A stretch of 64,000 bases of DNA from NCBI RefSeq assembly GCF_001417955.2, contig NZ_LKTM01000057.1, positions 1-64,000 on the forward strand. Direction: 5' to 3'. A program made the translations under genes and the position numbers. This DNA is from Mycobacterium gordonae (lineage in GTDB: Bacteria; Actinomycetota; Actinomycetes; Mycobacteriales; Mycobacteriaceae). Numbering within the stretch: position 1 is the first letter of the stretch; each line of letters begins with the position of its first letter. Positions 8,011-16,563 of the stretch are shown here, one piece after another. Below the pieces are notes generated by a model. That model saw only the letters and a program-made list of their open reading frames with translations, was not told the DNA's origin and searched no databases.

Positions 8011-8835
8011 TTGGTTGTGGCGGCCGCGATTGTGACCTTGACCGCCGTCTACACCTACCGGCACGCCCCCGCTCCGCAAAGGCCACCGATGTCGTCCCCC
8101 CGAAGCACCCCGCCGCCACAGAACGCCGACCTCGCCGCGGAATTCGCGCAACTGGCCGCCCGCCTCAACGCCTCGATGGGACTGGCCGTCACCGCCGTCG
8201 GGAGCAACGAACCGCCCACGACATACGGCGACTGGCCGCAGGGCCCGGCCTGGTCGACCATCAAGGTGCCGCTCGCGATCGCCGCTTACCGTCAGCAACA
8301 CCAGGTCACCGCCACCATGAAGGCTGCCATCACCGAATCGGATAACGCAGCGGCCGAAGCGCTTTGGCAGCAACTCGGCGATCCGGTCACCGCGGCAGGC
8401 AAGGTGCAGGAGGTACTGCGGGAAACCGGTGACCCGACCACGGTCGAATCACGAAAGCTGCGACCGGAATTCACCGCGTTCGGACAGACCATCTGGTCGC
8501 TGCCGAATCAGGCCCACTTCACCGCGCGGGCGTTCTGTGACAAGCAGAACGACCCGATTTTCGCGTTGATGGGACAGATTGCGCCGCAACAAAGTTGGGG
8601 TCTCGGTGCGCTGCCCGGCGCGCAGTTCAAGGGTGGTTGGGGTCCGTCCCCGGCCGGCAGATACCTGGTGCGCCAGATCGGCGTCGTCAATTCGGGACGA
8701 CTGGCCGTCGCCATCGCGGCCGAGCCGGCGTCAGGATCTTTCGAAGACGGCACCCGCGCCCTCGACGAAGCCACCGTCTGGCTGAGCTCCCATCTCCCGC
8801 AGCTGCCCGCCGGCCAGTGCCCGGGAAACCCTTAG
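8011..8835 (+). CDS. Membrane-anchored serine beta-lactamase-like protein
   Basis: About 274 residues. After an N-terminal hydrophobic segment and a Pro-rich linker comes a beta-lactamase/transpeptidase-like domain with WSTIKVPLAIA (SxxK), ESDNAAAEALW (SDN) and FKGGWG (KTG-type motif as KGG). These are the three active-site motifs of class A-like serine hydrolases. The start is uncertain: the hydrophobic segment seems to begin upstream (LRTAIAVFATLVV), but no ATG, GTG or TTG occurs in frame between the stop at 7936 and TTG 8011, so TTG 8011 is used. It follows the amidase by about 30 nt, so both may be co-transcribed and act on peptidoglycan. Substrate is unknown. Confidence 0.75.
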   Translation: MVVAAAIVTLTAVYTYRHAPAPQRPPMSSPRSTPPPQNADLAAEFAQLAARLNASMGLAVTAVGSNEPPTTYGDWPQGPAWSTIKVPLAIAAYRQQHQVTATMKAAITESDNAAAEALWQQLGDPVTAAGKVQEVLRETGDPTTVESRKLRPEFTAFGQTIWSLPNQAHFTARAFCDKQNDPIFALMGQIAPQQSWGLGALPGAQFKGGWGPSPAGRYLVRQIGVVNSGRLAVAIAAEPASGSFEDGTRALDEATVWLSSHLPQLPAGQCPGNP

Positions 8836-8883
8836 ACATCTCGCCACGGTGCCGCATAATCCCTACGGAGGAGGGCTCAAGCG

Positions 8884-10425
8884 GTGGACCAGCGCGTCGG
8901 CACGACTTTCGGCAAATACACCATCACCGGTGTCGTCGGTAAGGGCGGCATGGGCGAGGTCTACGAGGCCTACGACAACCAGATCGGCCGGACCGTCGCC
9001 CTCAAGATCATCAACACCCAGTTCGCCAACGACCGCAAATACCGCACCCGATTCGAGCGTGAATCGCACGCCGCGGCAACACTGCAGGAACCCCACGTCA
9101 TCCCGATTCACGGCTTCGGCGAGATCGACGGCTCGCTGTTCATCGACATGCGCCTGGTCCGCGGCAAAGACCTGGAGGGCCTGCTCGCCAACGGTCCGCT
9201 GGAGCCCGCGCGGGCCGTTGCCATCGTCGCCCAGATCGCCGCGGCGCTCGATGCCGCCCACGCCGAAGGGCTCGTGCACCGGGACGTCAAGCCACAGAAC
9301 ATCCTGGTCACCCAGGCGGACTTCGCCTATCTGGTCGACTTCGGCATCGCCGAAACCATGGGGGAGCACACCCGCCTGACCGCGGCCAATATGCGCGTCG
9401 GCTCCTGGGCTTACATGGCGCCGGAGCGGTTTTCCGACCGGGACATCACGCCGTCCGCCGACATCTACTCGCTGGCGTGCGTGCTGTACGAGGCGCTGAC
9501 CGGTCAGCTTCCGTTCCCCGCCGAGTCGCAGGGCGGCTTCGTGGCCGCGCACCTGTCGGCACCACCGCCGCGGCCCAGCTTGACGAATCCTCGGGTTCCG
9601 GCGGCCCTGGACGAGGTCATCGCGCGCGGCATGGCGAAGGAACCCGACGATCGGTACGGCAGCGCCGGCGCGTTCGGGCGGGCGGCCGAGCGGGCGCTGC
9701 GCAGCGGGGTGCGCACCGCGGTCGACCCGACGGAGGAGTCGCCGACCCGGCCGGCCACCTGGCCGCCACCGCCCCCGCCACAGCCGCCGACAGTCCAGCA
9801 GATGTACCCCCAGACCTTCCCATCCGGACCCCAGCCCCTGGTCCCCAGCACAACTCCGACGCCGGCGACACCGCAGCGCCGCTGGTTGGCTCCCGTCGTC
9901 ATCGGCCTCGGCGCGGTGTTAGTCCTCGGCGGTATCGGCGTAGCGGTCGGACTGCTGGCGAAGAAAGAAGACACGCCTGCGGCGTCGACAGCGACCGTGC
10001 CGCCGACCATCCCGCCGTACTCGGGCGAGACGTCCACGGTGACGCCGGAGCCGATCCCGCCGCGGCCGACCAACGCGGCGCCGCCGCTGGTGACCGGGCC
10101 CGACCAGAGCGCCAGCCACCAGAGCTGCGATCAGGGCTTCCAGATGAACGTCACCGGATACGGCTCACACGGCGGGCGCGGCTCGCCACAGACGTCGTGC
10201 TACTTCGCCAACGCGGTACTGCATGCGTACTGGAACACCTACAACAACGCCACCAACGGCACCCGCACCGTGTCGTCGCCCGGAGCCGTCGACTGCTTCA
10301 CCGTCCCCGGCGCGAACTGCGACCCGAAGAACGCGGCGAACTTCCTGATGCAGTGCACCGGCGACGGCGCCAACCCGTGGATCAGGTGCACCGGCGGCAA
10401 GGACGCCGTCGTCTACCTCTGGTAG
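8884..10425 (+). CDS. Transmembrane Ser/Thr protein kinase with extracytoplasmic Cys-containing sensor
   Basis: 513 residues from GTG 8884, with GGAGGAGG about 10 nt upstream. The kinase domain spans about 1-270: GKGGMGEVYEAY loop, Lys41, HRDVKPQN (Asp134) and DFG (152-154). A Pro-rich juxtamembrane linker follows (ATWPPPPPPQPPTVQQM region), then a TM helix near 335-358 (VVIGLGAVLVLGGIGVAVGL). The outer C-terminal domain holds about six Cys (SCDQGF, TSCYFANAVLHAYWN, VDCFTV, ANCDPK, MQCTGD, IRCTGG). That domain type is common behind mycobacterial Pkn kinases and probably senses envelope signals. It is a close relative of the truncated kinase at the window start. The Pkn letter is not assigned. 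Confidence 0.9.
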   Translation: MDQRVGTTFGKYTITGVVGKGGMGEVYEAYDNQIGRTVALKIINTQFANDRKYRTRFERESHAAATLQEPHVIPIHGFGEIDGSLFIDMRLVRGKDLEGLLANGPLEPARAVAIVAQIAAALDAAHAEGLVHRDVKPQNILVTQADFAYLVDFGIAETMGEHTRLTAANMRVGSWAYMAPERFSDRDITPSADIYSLACVLYEALTGQLPFPAESQGGFVAAHLSAPPPRPSLTNPRVPAALDEVIARGMAKEPDDRYGSAGAFGRAAERALRSGVRTAVDPTEESPTRPATWPPPPPPQPPTVQQMYPQTFPSGPQPLVPSTTPTPATPQRRWLAPVVIGLGAVLVLGGIGVAVGLLAKKEDTPAASTATVPPTIPPYSGETSTVTPEPIPPRPTNAAPPLVTGPDQSASHQSCDQGFQMNVTGYGSHGGRGSPQTSCYFANAVLHAYWNTYNNATNGTRTVSSPGAVDCFTVPGANCDPKNAANFLMQCTGDGANPWIRCTGGKDAVVYLW

Positions 10426-10435
10426 CCGAAAAGCG

Positions 10436-10747
10436 TTACAACAGTTCGGCAATCGCGGTGGTGACGGTCAGCACCAGGGTCGCCAGCGCGATGACGTACA
10501 CCTGCCGGTGGGCGGTCAGCGGCGTCGGTAACGGCCGTTGGGCCAGCGTGTGCTGGCGGCGCAGCGCAATTACATAGGTGACCGATGCGGCGAGGCAGGC
10601 CACCCCGGCCGGCAGCAGCGCGCCCACCTGGTGCCCGGCGCCGTGAACGTCCTTCAGCGCCAGCAGCACTCCGTTGACCAGAAACGCGAACGATGTCCGG
10701 GACCAGGCCAGCGTCGTACGTTCGGCGGGGCCACCTGGGTTGCTCAA
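10436..10747 (-). CDS. DUF202 membrane protein (Rv2273-like)
   Basis: 103 residues with the DUF202 signature near the N-terminus ([20 protein letters not shown]) and three predicted TM helices. Its start ATG overlaps the stop of the gene at 10744-11127 by 4 nt, giving a coupled two-gene unit of DUF202 proteins. From memory this pair corresponds to Rv2272/Rv2273 in M. tuberculosis. The function is unknown; the small tri-helical membrane fold suggests a transporter subunit or membrane scaffold, which is inference only. Confidence 0.8.
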   Translation of the reverse strand: MSNPGGPAERTTLAWSRTSFAFLVNGVLLALKDVHGAGHQVGALLPAGVACLAASVTYVIALRRQHTLAQRPLPTPLTAHRQVYVIALATLVLTVTTAIAELL

Positions 10748-11127
10748 CCCAGAACCGCCTTCGCGATCACCATGCTCAGCGTGATCACCCCGAGCACGAT
10801 GAGCCCGATCGCCAGCAGGCCGGGCGACGGGTGCCGCGGTAGCGGGTCCCCCCGGCGCATGGCGCGCTCGGCATGGCGCCAGCGCTGCAATCCGGTCCAG
10901 CTGGTCGAGATCGCGAGTGCGGCCAGTCCGATGCCCATGATCCGCCGCGCCCCGACGACTACCAGTTCCGGGACGAAGTGCACCAGCGCGACCGCGGCCG
11001 CGAGCAGGCCGAGCGCGGTGCGCTGCCAGGCCAGGAAAGTTCGCTCGTTGGCGAGGGTGAAACGGTAGTCGGGCTCTTGCTCTTCGATGACGTCTTCGGG
11101 GGGACAGTCGCTAGCCACGGTGCACAT
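10744..11127 (-). CDS. DUF202/YidH-like membrane protein (Rv2272-like)
   Basis: 127 residues. A short acidic N-terminal segment is followed by the DUF202 motif [18 protein letters not shown] and three TM helices (about 40-58, 66-84, 105-125). It is the first gene of a two-gene operon with the smaller DUF202 protein. The start lies 15 bp from the divergent HAD gene, so their promoters overlap. Role unknown. Confidence 0.82.
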   Translation of the reverse strand: MCTVASDCPPEDVIEEQEPDYRFTLANERTFLAWQRTALGLLAAAVALVHFVPELVVVGARRIMGIGLAALAISTSWTGLQRWRHAERAMRRGDPLPRHPSPGLLAIGLIVLGVITLSMVIAKAVLG

Positions 11128-11129
11128 CG

Positions 11130-11135
11130 TAGATT
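11130..11135 (+). promoter_or_regulatory. TANNNT -10 box, leaderless start at 11143
   Basis: TAGATT lies 7 nt before the GTG at 11143, within the 15-bp gap shared with the divergent DUF202 operon. Confidence 0.45.
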
Positions 11136-11142
11136 CGGTCGG

Positions 11143-11841
11143 GTGCTCAAGGCGCTGTTATTCGATGTCCAGGGAACCGCGACCGACTTTCACTCGACGG
11201 TGTGCGACGAGGCGCGCCGCATCAGCGCCGGCCGCGACTCCGGCGTGGATTGGCCCGAGGTCGTCCGCAGTTGGCGGGCCGGCTACTTCGCGGCCTTGGA
11301 ACGCCGGCCCAAGCAGGACACCTGGGTTTCGGTGCACTCGGTATACCGGGACGTCCTCGACACCGTGCTTGCCGACGCCGGCTTCACCGACCTCACGCCC
11401 GCCGAGCGTGACGACCTCGCCCTGGCCTGGCAGCGGCTGCGTCCGTGGCCGGACGCGGTGGCGGGGCTGACCCGGCTGCGCCGCAGCTACGTGCTGGCGA
11501 CGCTGTCGAATGCCGACGTCAGCGCGGTGATCAACATGTCCAAGCGGGCCGGCCTGCCCTGGGACGCGATCTTCACCGCGGAGATGGCCGGGGTCTTCAA
11601 ACCCGATCCGGGCGCCTACCAATTGGCGGCCACGTACCTCGGCCTGCCACCCGCCGACATCATGATGGTGGCCAGCCACAAATACGACCTGCGCGCCGCC
11701 GCCCAACTCGGATTCCGGACCGCCTTCATCGCGCGACCGCTTGAATTCGGCGCCGACGGCGTGGCCGACGTTGCTTATTCGGACGAGTTCGACGTCAACG
11801 CTTGTGATTTCGCCGATCTCGCCGACCAGCTCGTAGGGTGA
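11143..11841 (+). CDS. HAD-superfamily hydrolase, haloacid dehalogenase type II-like
   Basis: 232 residues from GTG 11143, chosen because a -10 box sits 7 nt upstream and the HAD nucleophile motif begins at once ([12 protein letters not shown]). Motif II appears as LATLSNAD, the motif III Lys as [12 protein letters not shown], and a final acidic loop as [11 protein letters not shown]. This order fits type II haloacid dehalogenases, though Phe of the usual DVFGT is Gln here. The substrate may be a 2-haloacid or an unrelated small phosphoester. The stop overlaps the start of the K+ channel gene by 4 nt. Confidence 0.82.
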   Translation: MLKALLFDVQGTATDFHSTVCDEARRISAGRDSGVDWPEVVRSWRAGYFAALERRPKQDTWVSVHSVYRDVLDTVLADAGFTDLTPAERDDLALAWQRLRPWPDAVAGLTRLRRSYVLATLSNADVSAVINMSKRAGLPWDAIFTAEMAGVFKPDPGAYQLAATYLGLPPADIMMVASHKYDLRAAAQLGFRTAFIARPLEFGADGVADVAYSDEFDVNACDFADLADQLVG

Positions 11842-12605
11842 GGCACATGCACTCTCTCTCCAAGGAACAGCTGTGGAGGCAGCGCACCGAGTGGCCGCTG
11901 GCCGTGGTCGCCGTCGCTTTCCTGATCATGTACTCGGTGCAGATCCTGGCCCGGCCGCACGGGTCGGAGGCGCGCATCCTGTGGTTCCTCTGCTGGGTTG
12001 CCTGGGCCATGTTCGTCGGGGATTACTTCGCGCGCCTGGTGCTGGCGGACAACCGCCGCGAGTGGTTTCTCCTGCACATCGTCGACTTGCTGATCGTCCT
12101 GCTTCCGTTCCTGCGTCCGTTGCGGATGGTGCGCCTGATCGTGCTGCTGGGCGTGTTGCAGAAGGCCGTCGGTCACGCCGTGCGGGGGCAGATTCTGATC
12201 TACACGATCTCCGGGGTCCTGCTGTTGGTCTATACGGGTGCGCTGGCCGTGTTGGACGCCGAACGCCAACAGGTCGGCACCACGATCAACAGCTTCGGCA
12301 AGGCGGTCTGGTGGGCCATCACCACGGTCACCACCGTGGGCTATGGCAACCTCTATCCGCTCACCGTGACGGGACGCGTGGTCGCGGTCCTGCTGATGAT
12401 GGGCGGTATCACCCTGATCGGTGTGGTTACCGGGTCGCTGGCCTCGTGGATTGTGCAGCGGGTTTCCGAAACCGACACGGCCAATCAGGTGGCGACCGCG
12501 GCTCAGATCGACGAACTGCGCGGTGAGATCCGGGAGCTGGCCGAACAGCTGCGGGTGACTCGTGCTGAATCAGGCGCCCAGGCCGCCCACACCGCGGGCC
12601 GGTGA
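11838..12605 (+). CDS. Voltage-gated-type potassium channel
   Basis: 255 residues with six TM segments, an S4-like helix with spaced Arg (RPLRMVRLIVLLG, Arg at about 93, 96 and 99) and the K+ filter TVGYGN (about 166-171) preceded by the pore helix WWAITTVT. The C-terminal tail (about 205-245) is predicted coiled coil (QIDELRGEIRELAEQLRV) and may drive tetramer assembly. GTG 11838 overlaps the HAD stop; ATG 11847 is an alternative start. It acts in the inner membrane, conducting K+ and affecting membrane potential. Confidence 0.88.
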   Translation: MRHMHSLSKEQLWRQRTEWPLAVVAVAFLIMYSVQILARPHGSEARILWFLCWVAWAMFVGDYFARLVLADNRREWFLLHIVDLLIVLLPFLRPLRMVRLIVLLGVLQKAVGHAVRGQILIYTISGVLLLVYTGALAVLDAERQQVGTTINSFGKAVWWAITTVTTVGYGNLYPLTVTGRVVAVLLMMGGITLIGVVTGSLASWIVQRVSETDTANQVATAAQIDELRGEIRELAEQLRVTRAESGAQAAHTAGR

Positions 12606-12726
12606 CATCGCCGGCGCTATCACGATCGCGACCGCATCATGCCTTGATTTGCAGAGACGAGAGTGACGGATGTGACTCAAGTCCACTGCACCTCGGCGCG
12701 GGTTTCAGACAGCCGGACTCGTCACA
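12606..12726. other. Gap with a decayed copy of the adjacent transporter's 3' end
   Basis: Read on the minus strand, this gap has RLSETR followed by VIAPAMS, echoing the intact transporter's RLPETR and VIAPAIS. A 17-nt exact match (GTGATAGCGCCGGCGAT) occurs both here and inside the gene. No gene is supported in this gap. Confidence 0.4.
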
Positions 12727-14052
12727 TCAGTCACTCGCGTCCCGGCGGAGCTCGGCATGACTGCCGCCGGAACGTGATATCGCCGGCGCTATCACCTGGT
12801 CGAGAGATGTCCCGCGCGTCTCCGGCAGCCGATAGGTACACCAGAGGCTCAGCACCACCAGCATCGCCAGCATGAGACCGATGCTCCAGCTGCCGTAGCG
12901 CACGCTCAGTGGTTCGGCGATCAGCGGTGGAACGGCGCCGCCGAGAATGCCGGAGATGTTGATCGCCAACCCGGCGCCGGTATAGCGGTGCGACGTCGTG
13001 AACAGCTCAGGCACAAAGGAAGTCATCGGTGCGTAGGCGAACGCGGCGATTCCGTACGTGCCGGCGATCGCCACCGCGAACAACGTCGCGTTGTCGGCGT
13101 CGATCAACGGCAGCACCGCGAAAGACCACGGCAGGCCCAGCGCCCACCCGGCCAGGATGACCGGTCGCCGCCCGACCCGATCCGACAAGCCCGCCGAGAC
13201 CGGCACCACCGCCGTCCACACCAGCCCACCCAGCAACCCGGCGAACAGGATTGCGTTGCGGGACAGGCCCAATTGGCTGTGGGCATAACCCGTCAGGTAG
13301 GTGCCGGCCATGAACACGAACGCAAACAGCGCCACAAAGCTGCCCGACGCCAGCAACACGGTGCCCCACTGCTGTCGCAAGACTTCCGCGAGTGGCACCC
13401 GCGGCGGCGCGGCCTGGGCGGTGAACACCGGGGTCTCTTCGATGCTGACCCGCACGTACAACGCGAAAGCGACCAGCAAGCCGCTGAGCAGGAACGGAAT
13501 TCGCCATCCCCAACTGAGAAACGCCGGACTCGTCTCGCCGACGGTGGCGTTGACGAGCAGGAAGGTCACGCCGGTCAGCACCATCGCGATCCCGGCGCCG
13601 ACGGCTGTGAAGATGCCGTAGCGGCCGCGCTGATCCGCCGGTGCGTATTCGGCTGCCAGCAACGCCGATCCGGCCCACTCGCCGCCGACCGCGATCCCCT
13701 GCAACAGGCGCAGCATCAGCACGGTCAGCGGCGCCGCCACACCGATCGTCGCCGCACCCGGGGTGAGACCGACTGCCACGGTGGACAAACCCATGATCAG
13801 TAACGTCGCGACCAGCGTCTTCTTGCGCCCGATCCGATCGCCGAAGTGACCGAACACCGCTCCGCCCAGTGGCCGTGACACGAAAGCGGCGGCGAATGTC
13901 CCCATTGAGGCGACCGTCGCCAGGGCCGGGCTCAGGTTCGGGAAGAAGACGGTGGGGAACGTCAAAGCCGCGGCGGTGCCGTAGATGTAGAAGTCGTAGA
14001 ACTCGACGGTGGTCCCCACCATGCACGCGAACGCAATACGCCTGACGTTCAC
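12727..14052 (-). CDS. MFS transporter, metabolite:H+ symporter (MHS) family
   Basis: About 441 residues with 12 TM helices. The N-terminal signature VGTTVEFYDFYIYG and the loop motif GHFGDRIGRKKTL are those of the MHS branch (KgtP, ProP, ShiA), with a second loop DRVGRRP midway. It probably imports an organic acid or compatible solute with protons; the substrate cannot be read. The start is GTG 14052, with AAGGAGG about 6 nt upstream; a longer in-frame TTG start at 14073 would cover the ribosome site. It is divergent to the methyltransferase gene. Confidence 0.87.
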   Translation of the reverse strand: MNVRRIAFACMVGTTVEFYDFYIYGTAAALTFPTVFFPNLSPALATVASMGTFAAAFVSRPLGGAVFGHFGDRIGRKKTLVATLLIMGLSTVAVGLTPGAATIGVAAPLTVLMLRLLQGIAVGGEWAGSALLAAEYAPADQRGRYGIFTAVGAGIAMVLTGVTFLLVNATVGETSPAFLSWGWRIPFLLSGLLVAFALYVRVSIEETPVFTAQAAPPRVPLAEVLRQQWGTVLLASGSFVALFAFVFMAGTYLTGYAHSQLGLSRNAILFAGLLGGLVWTAVVPVSAGLSDRVGRRPVILAGWALGLPWSFAVLPLIDADNATLFAVAIAGTYGIAAFAYAPMTSFVPELFTTSHRYTGAGLAINISGILGGAVPPLIAEPLSVRYGSWSIGLMLAMLVVLSLWCTYRLPETRGTSLDQVIAPAISRSGGSHAELRRDASD

Positions 14053-14094
14053 GGCGCCTCCTTCCACGCGCAATCGCTGCCAAGGTCACCGTGC

Positions 14095-14100
14095 TAGTTT
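14095..14100 (+). promoter_or_regulatory. TANNNT -10 box, leaderless start at 14109
   Basis: TAGTTT lies 8 nt before ATG 14109 and downstream of the alternative GTG 14091, which favours the internal ATG. Confidence 0.45.
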
Positions 14101-14108
14101 TGGCCGAG

Positions 14109-14708
14109 ATGTTCCGCCGCCGCCTCTCCGAAGCCCAGCATGTCATGCAGCCCGCCGCACGGTTACACGAGCAAGCCCGCGAAAAGGCCAGAGCCCTCAA
14201 GGGGTACGTCGCAGAGGGCGACAGCGTGTTGGACGTCGGTTGCGGCACCGGGCTGTTGTCGGTCTATCTGCGCGACATGTACGGGGTGGCGCCGGAAGGC
14301 ATCGACGTCAGGGACTTCCGCAAGACCGACATCCCGTTCACCGAATTCGACGGCACCTCAATCCCCTTCCCGGACAACTCGTTCGACCACGTCGTCCTCA
14401 GCGAGGTGCTGCACCACAGCCAGGACCCGGTCAGGCTGACCGCCGAATGCGAACGCGTCGCGCGCCGGCGCATCCTGGTGTTCGAGGACATGCCCGAGGG
14501 GCTGGTCGGCAAGCTCGCGTTGCAGGCGCAGGTGCGGGCGTTCGCCCACTACCACCGCTACCCGTTCCGCCCGGCGCGCCTCGACGAGTACCGCCAGGCA
14601 CTGACCTGGCTCGCCACGAAAGCCGTTAGTGTGCAACGGATTCCGCAACCACCGCAGTGGCTGACGGTCTACCCGCGGGTGCTGATCGTCTACGACCTCA
14701 CCAGGTGA
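14109..14708 (+). CDS. Class I SAM-dependent methyltransferase
   Basis: 199 residues. The SAM-binding motif I is VLDVGCGTGLLSVYL, the acidic loop is EGIDVRDF, and motif IV-like FDHVVLSEVLHHSQDP follows, typical of the UbiE/COQ5-like Methyltransf_11 group. The C-terminal part has an Arg/Tyr-rich segment (YHRYPFRPARLDEYR). The start is ATG 14109, supported by the -10 box 8 nt upstream; GTG 14091 is in frame but lacks a promoter or ribosome site. The last 11 nt overlap the convergent cyp124 gene. The substrate is unknown; a lipid or quinone acceptor is possible. Confidence 0.8.
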   Translation: MFRRRLSEAQHVMQPAARLHEQAREKARALKGYVAEGDSVLDVGCGTGLLSVYLRDMYGVAPEGIDVRDFRKTDIPFTEFDGTSIPFPDNSFDHVVLSEVLHHSQDPVRLTAECERVARRRILVFEDMPEGLVGKLALQAQVRAFAHYHRYPFRPARLDEYRQALTWLATKAVSVQRIPQPPQWLTVYPRVLIVYDLTR

Positions 14709-16002
14709 CCGGCAGCACCTTGATGCCGTGAATGAACTGCGACAGCAGCCGCCGGGGCTCTGCCGTCGCTACGATCTCCGGCATCTCGCGGCGCAACTCG
14801 TCGAACACCACCCGGATCTCGCGGCGGGCCAGGTTGGCCCCGAGGCAGAAGTGGGCACCGCCGCCACCGAACCCGACATGCGGGTTGGGGTTGCGCGCCA
14901 CGTCGAACCGCCACGGGTCGGCGAACTTCGCCTCGTCCCGGTTGGCCGAGCAGTACCACAGCGAAACCTTGTCGCCCTCAGCCAGTTTGGTGCCGCTGAG
15001 CTCGAAGTCACGGGTCAGGGTGCGCCGCATGTACACCACTGGTGAGGCCCACCGCACGATCTCCTCGGTCGCTGTGTGCGCCAGGCCGTCGTAGTTCGCC
15101 CACCACTTGTCCCGTTCCTCTGGGAAGCGGGACAGCGCCAGCACCCCGTGGCTGATCGCGTTGCGGGTGGTTTCATTGCCGGCCACCACCAGCAGGATGA
15201 AGAACATCGCGATCTCCGACGACGACAGTCGCTCGCCGTTCACCTCGGCCTGCACCAGGGCGGTGGTCAGGTCGTCGTGATGATCCGCGCTCGAACTGCG
15301 ACGGTCCTCGGCCATCTTGGTCGCGTAGGCGCCGATGTCCATCGAAACCTGAAGAAACTCACCGAAATCGGTGGCCAGGTCGGGGTCGCCGAAGCCGAGA
15401 ATCACGTTGGTCCAGTGGAAGATCGTCTGGTGGTCTTCTTCGGGAATGCCCATCATGTCGCAGATGATCTGCAGCGGCAGCGGCCCGGCGATCTCGCTGA
15501 CCAGGTCCGCCTGCCGATCGGGATGGTTGGCCATCATCGAGGTCACCAGCTGGTGGGCGCGATCGCGCACCGAGGCCTCGATGCGGGCCACCACCTTCGG
15601 CGTGAACGCCCGGCTGACGATGGAACGCAGCCGCTGGTGGCGTGGATCGTCCATCACGATCATCGACCCGAAGTACTCGGCCAGCTCCGGCGTCTGATCG
15701 TTGATGGTGATGTTGGGGCTCGAGCTGAACACCTCCGGGTGGCGGCTGGCGAAAAACACGTCGTCCAGCCTGGTCAGTGCCCAGTGCCCGTTGCCGCCGG
15801 TGAACCCTTCCATTTCGATCGCGGGCCAGAACGAGATGGGCGCTTCGCGCCGCAACGTGGCGAAGGCGCCGTCGCGGTAGTCGTCGTCGAGTGCCCAGAA
15901 ATCCAGCGAGCCCAGCGCGATGTCGGCCAGCGGTATCTCGGGCGGAGGCGTCCCGTTCGCCCTGGGCTTGAGTCCCGAGTGCGCGTCAATCTTGAGGTCC
16001 AT
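14698..16002 (-). CDS. cyp124: Cytochrome P450 CYP124 (methyl-branched lipid omega-hydroxylase)
   Basis: 434 residues. The heme-binding loop is GFGGGGAHFCLGANLAR with the Cys thiolate, the I-helix is VVAGNETTRN with the oxygen-activating Thr, and the ExxR helix is EEIVRW. Long blocks (LDFWALDDDYRDGAFATLRR, TINDQTPELAEYFGSM) match CYP124 of M. tuberculosis (Rv2266), known to hydroxylate the terminal carbon of methyl-branched fatty acids and cholesterol-type side chains. A strong AGGAGG lies 5 nt before the ATG. It probably helps degrade host sterols or tailor branched lipids. No ferredoxin gene is adjacent. Confidence 0.95.
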   Translation of the reverse strand: MDLKIDAHSGLKPRANGTPPPEIPLADIALGSLDFWALDDDYRDGAFATLRREAPISFWPAIEMEGFTGGNGHWALTRLDDVFFASRHPEVFSSSPNITINDQTPELAEYFGSMIVMDDPRHQRLRSIVSRAFTPKVVARIEASVRDRAHQLVTSMMANHPDRQADLVSEIAGPLPLQIICDMMGIPEEDHQTIFHWTNVILGFGDPDLATDFGEFLQVSMDIGAYATKMAEDRRSSSADHHDDLTTALVQAEVNGERLSSSEIAMFFILLVVAGNETTRNAISHGVLALSRFPEERDKWWANYDGLAHTATEEIVRWASPVVYMRRTLTRDFELSGTKLAEGDKVSLWYCSANRDEAKFADPWRFDVARNPNPHVGFGGGGAHFCLGANLARREIRVVFDELRREMPEIVATAEPRRLLSQFIHGIKVLPVTW

Positions 16003-16075
16003 GCATCCTCCTTTGCCTCCTCACCGTTGAGGAGGTGCCACCGGCGAGCCTAGGCCGCCTCAGTGCGAGACCGCG

Positions 16076-16441
16076 TCAGTGCGAACACATCGTGTGTCCG
16101 GGCGTCCCCGTCGAGTGCGCGTCATTGACCACGTTGCCGTCCACCACGATCTTGCACGCGATGGTGCCCTGCCCCTGCGCGCTCAGCACGTAGACCTGGC
16201 CACCGAAGCCCTGGAAGTCCGTCGACCACGGCAGCGGCACATTCACCGCTCGCTGCTGACCGTGCTGGGTCTGGTACGAGATGTACTCGGCCATGCCGGT
16301 GCCGGTGACCTCGTAGTGAACCTGGGGGAATGCGCCCGGGGGAAGGAAAGGATCCGCGTGCGCCACACCGTAGGTGGCGCCGAAGGCGGTGCCGGTGGCA
16401 ATCAGGATCGAAGCTGCACGACGACTGGTCATGGTTGTCAT
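16076..16441 (-). CDS. Secreted MmpS-like protein without a partner MmpL
   Basis: 121 residues. The signal peptide (ASILIATGTAFGATYGVAHA) is followed by an MmpS-type beta domain: VHYEVTGTGMAEYISYQT, VNVPLPWSTDF and GTIACKIVVDGNVVNDA, ending in a Cys-containing TMCSH tail. Typical MmpS proteins are about 140 residues, keep an uncleaved TM anchor and are encoded next to an MmpL transporter. Here the N-terminus looks cleavable and no mmpL is near. It may be a periplasmic adaptor or an inhibitor of another MmpL. The start is uncertain between MTTMTSRR and the internal Met. Confidence 0.72.
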   Translation of the reverse strand: MTTMTSRRAASILIATGTAFGATYGVAHADPFLPPGAFPQVHYEVTGTGMAEYISYQTQHGQQRAVNVPLPWSTDFQGFGGQVYVLSAQGQGTIACKIVVDGNVVNDAHSTGTPGHTMCSH

Positions 16442-16563
16442 CGTGTCATCACCCGCGGCGCCACACCAGAGTCAGTCCCGGTACCGCTCGTACGGTCTCA
16501 TGCTAGATGTCACTTCGCCGCACGCTTAGGGTGAAGCGGATAACCGAAAGAGGTGGCTGATCG

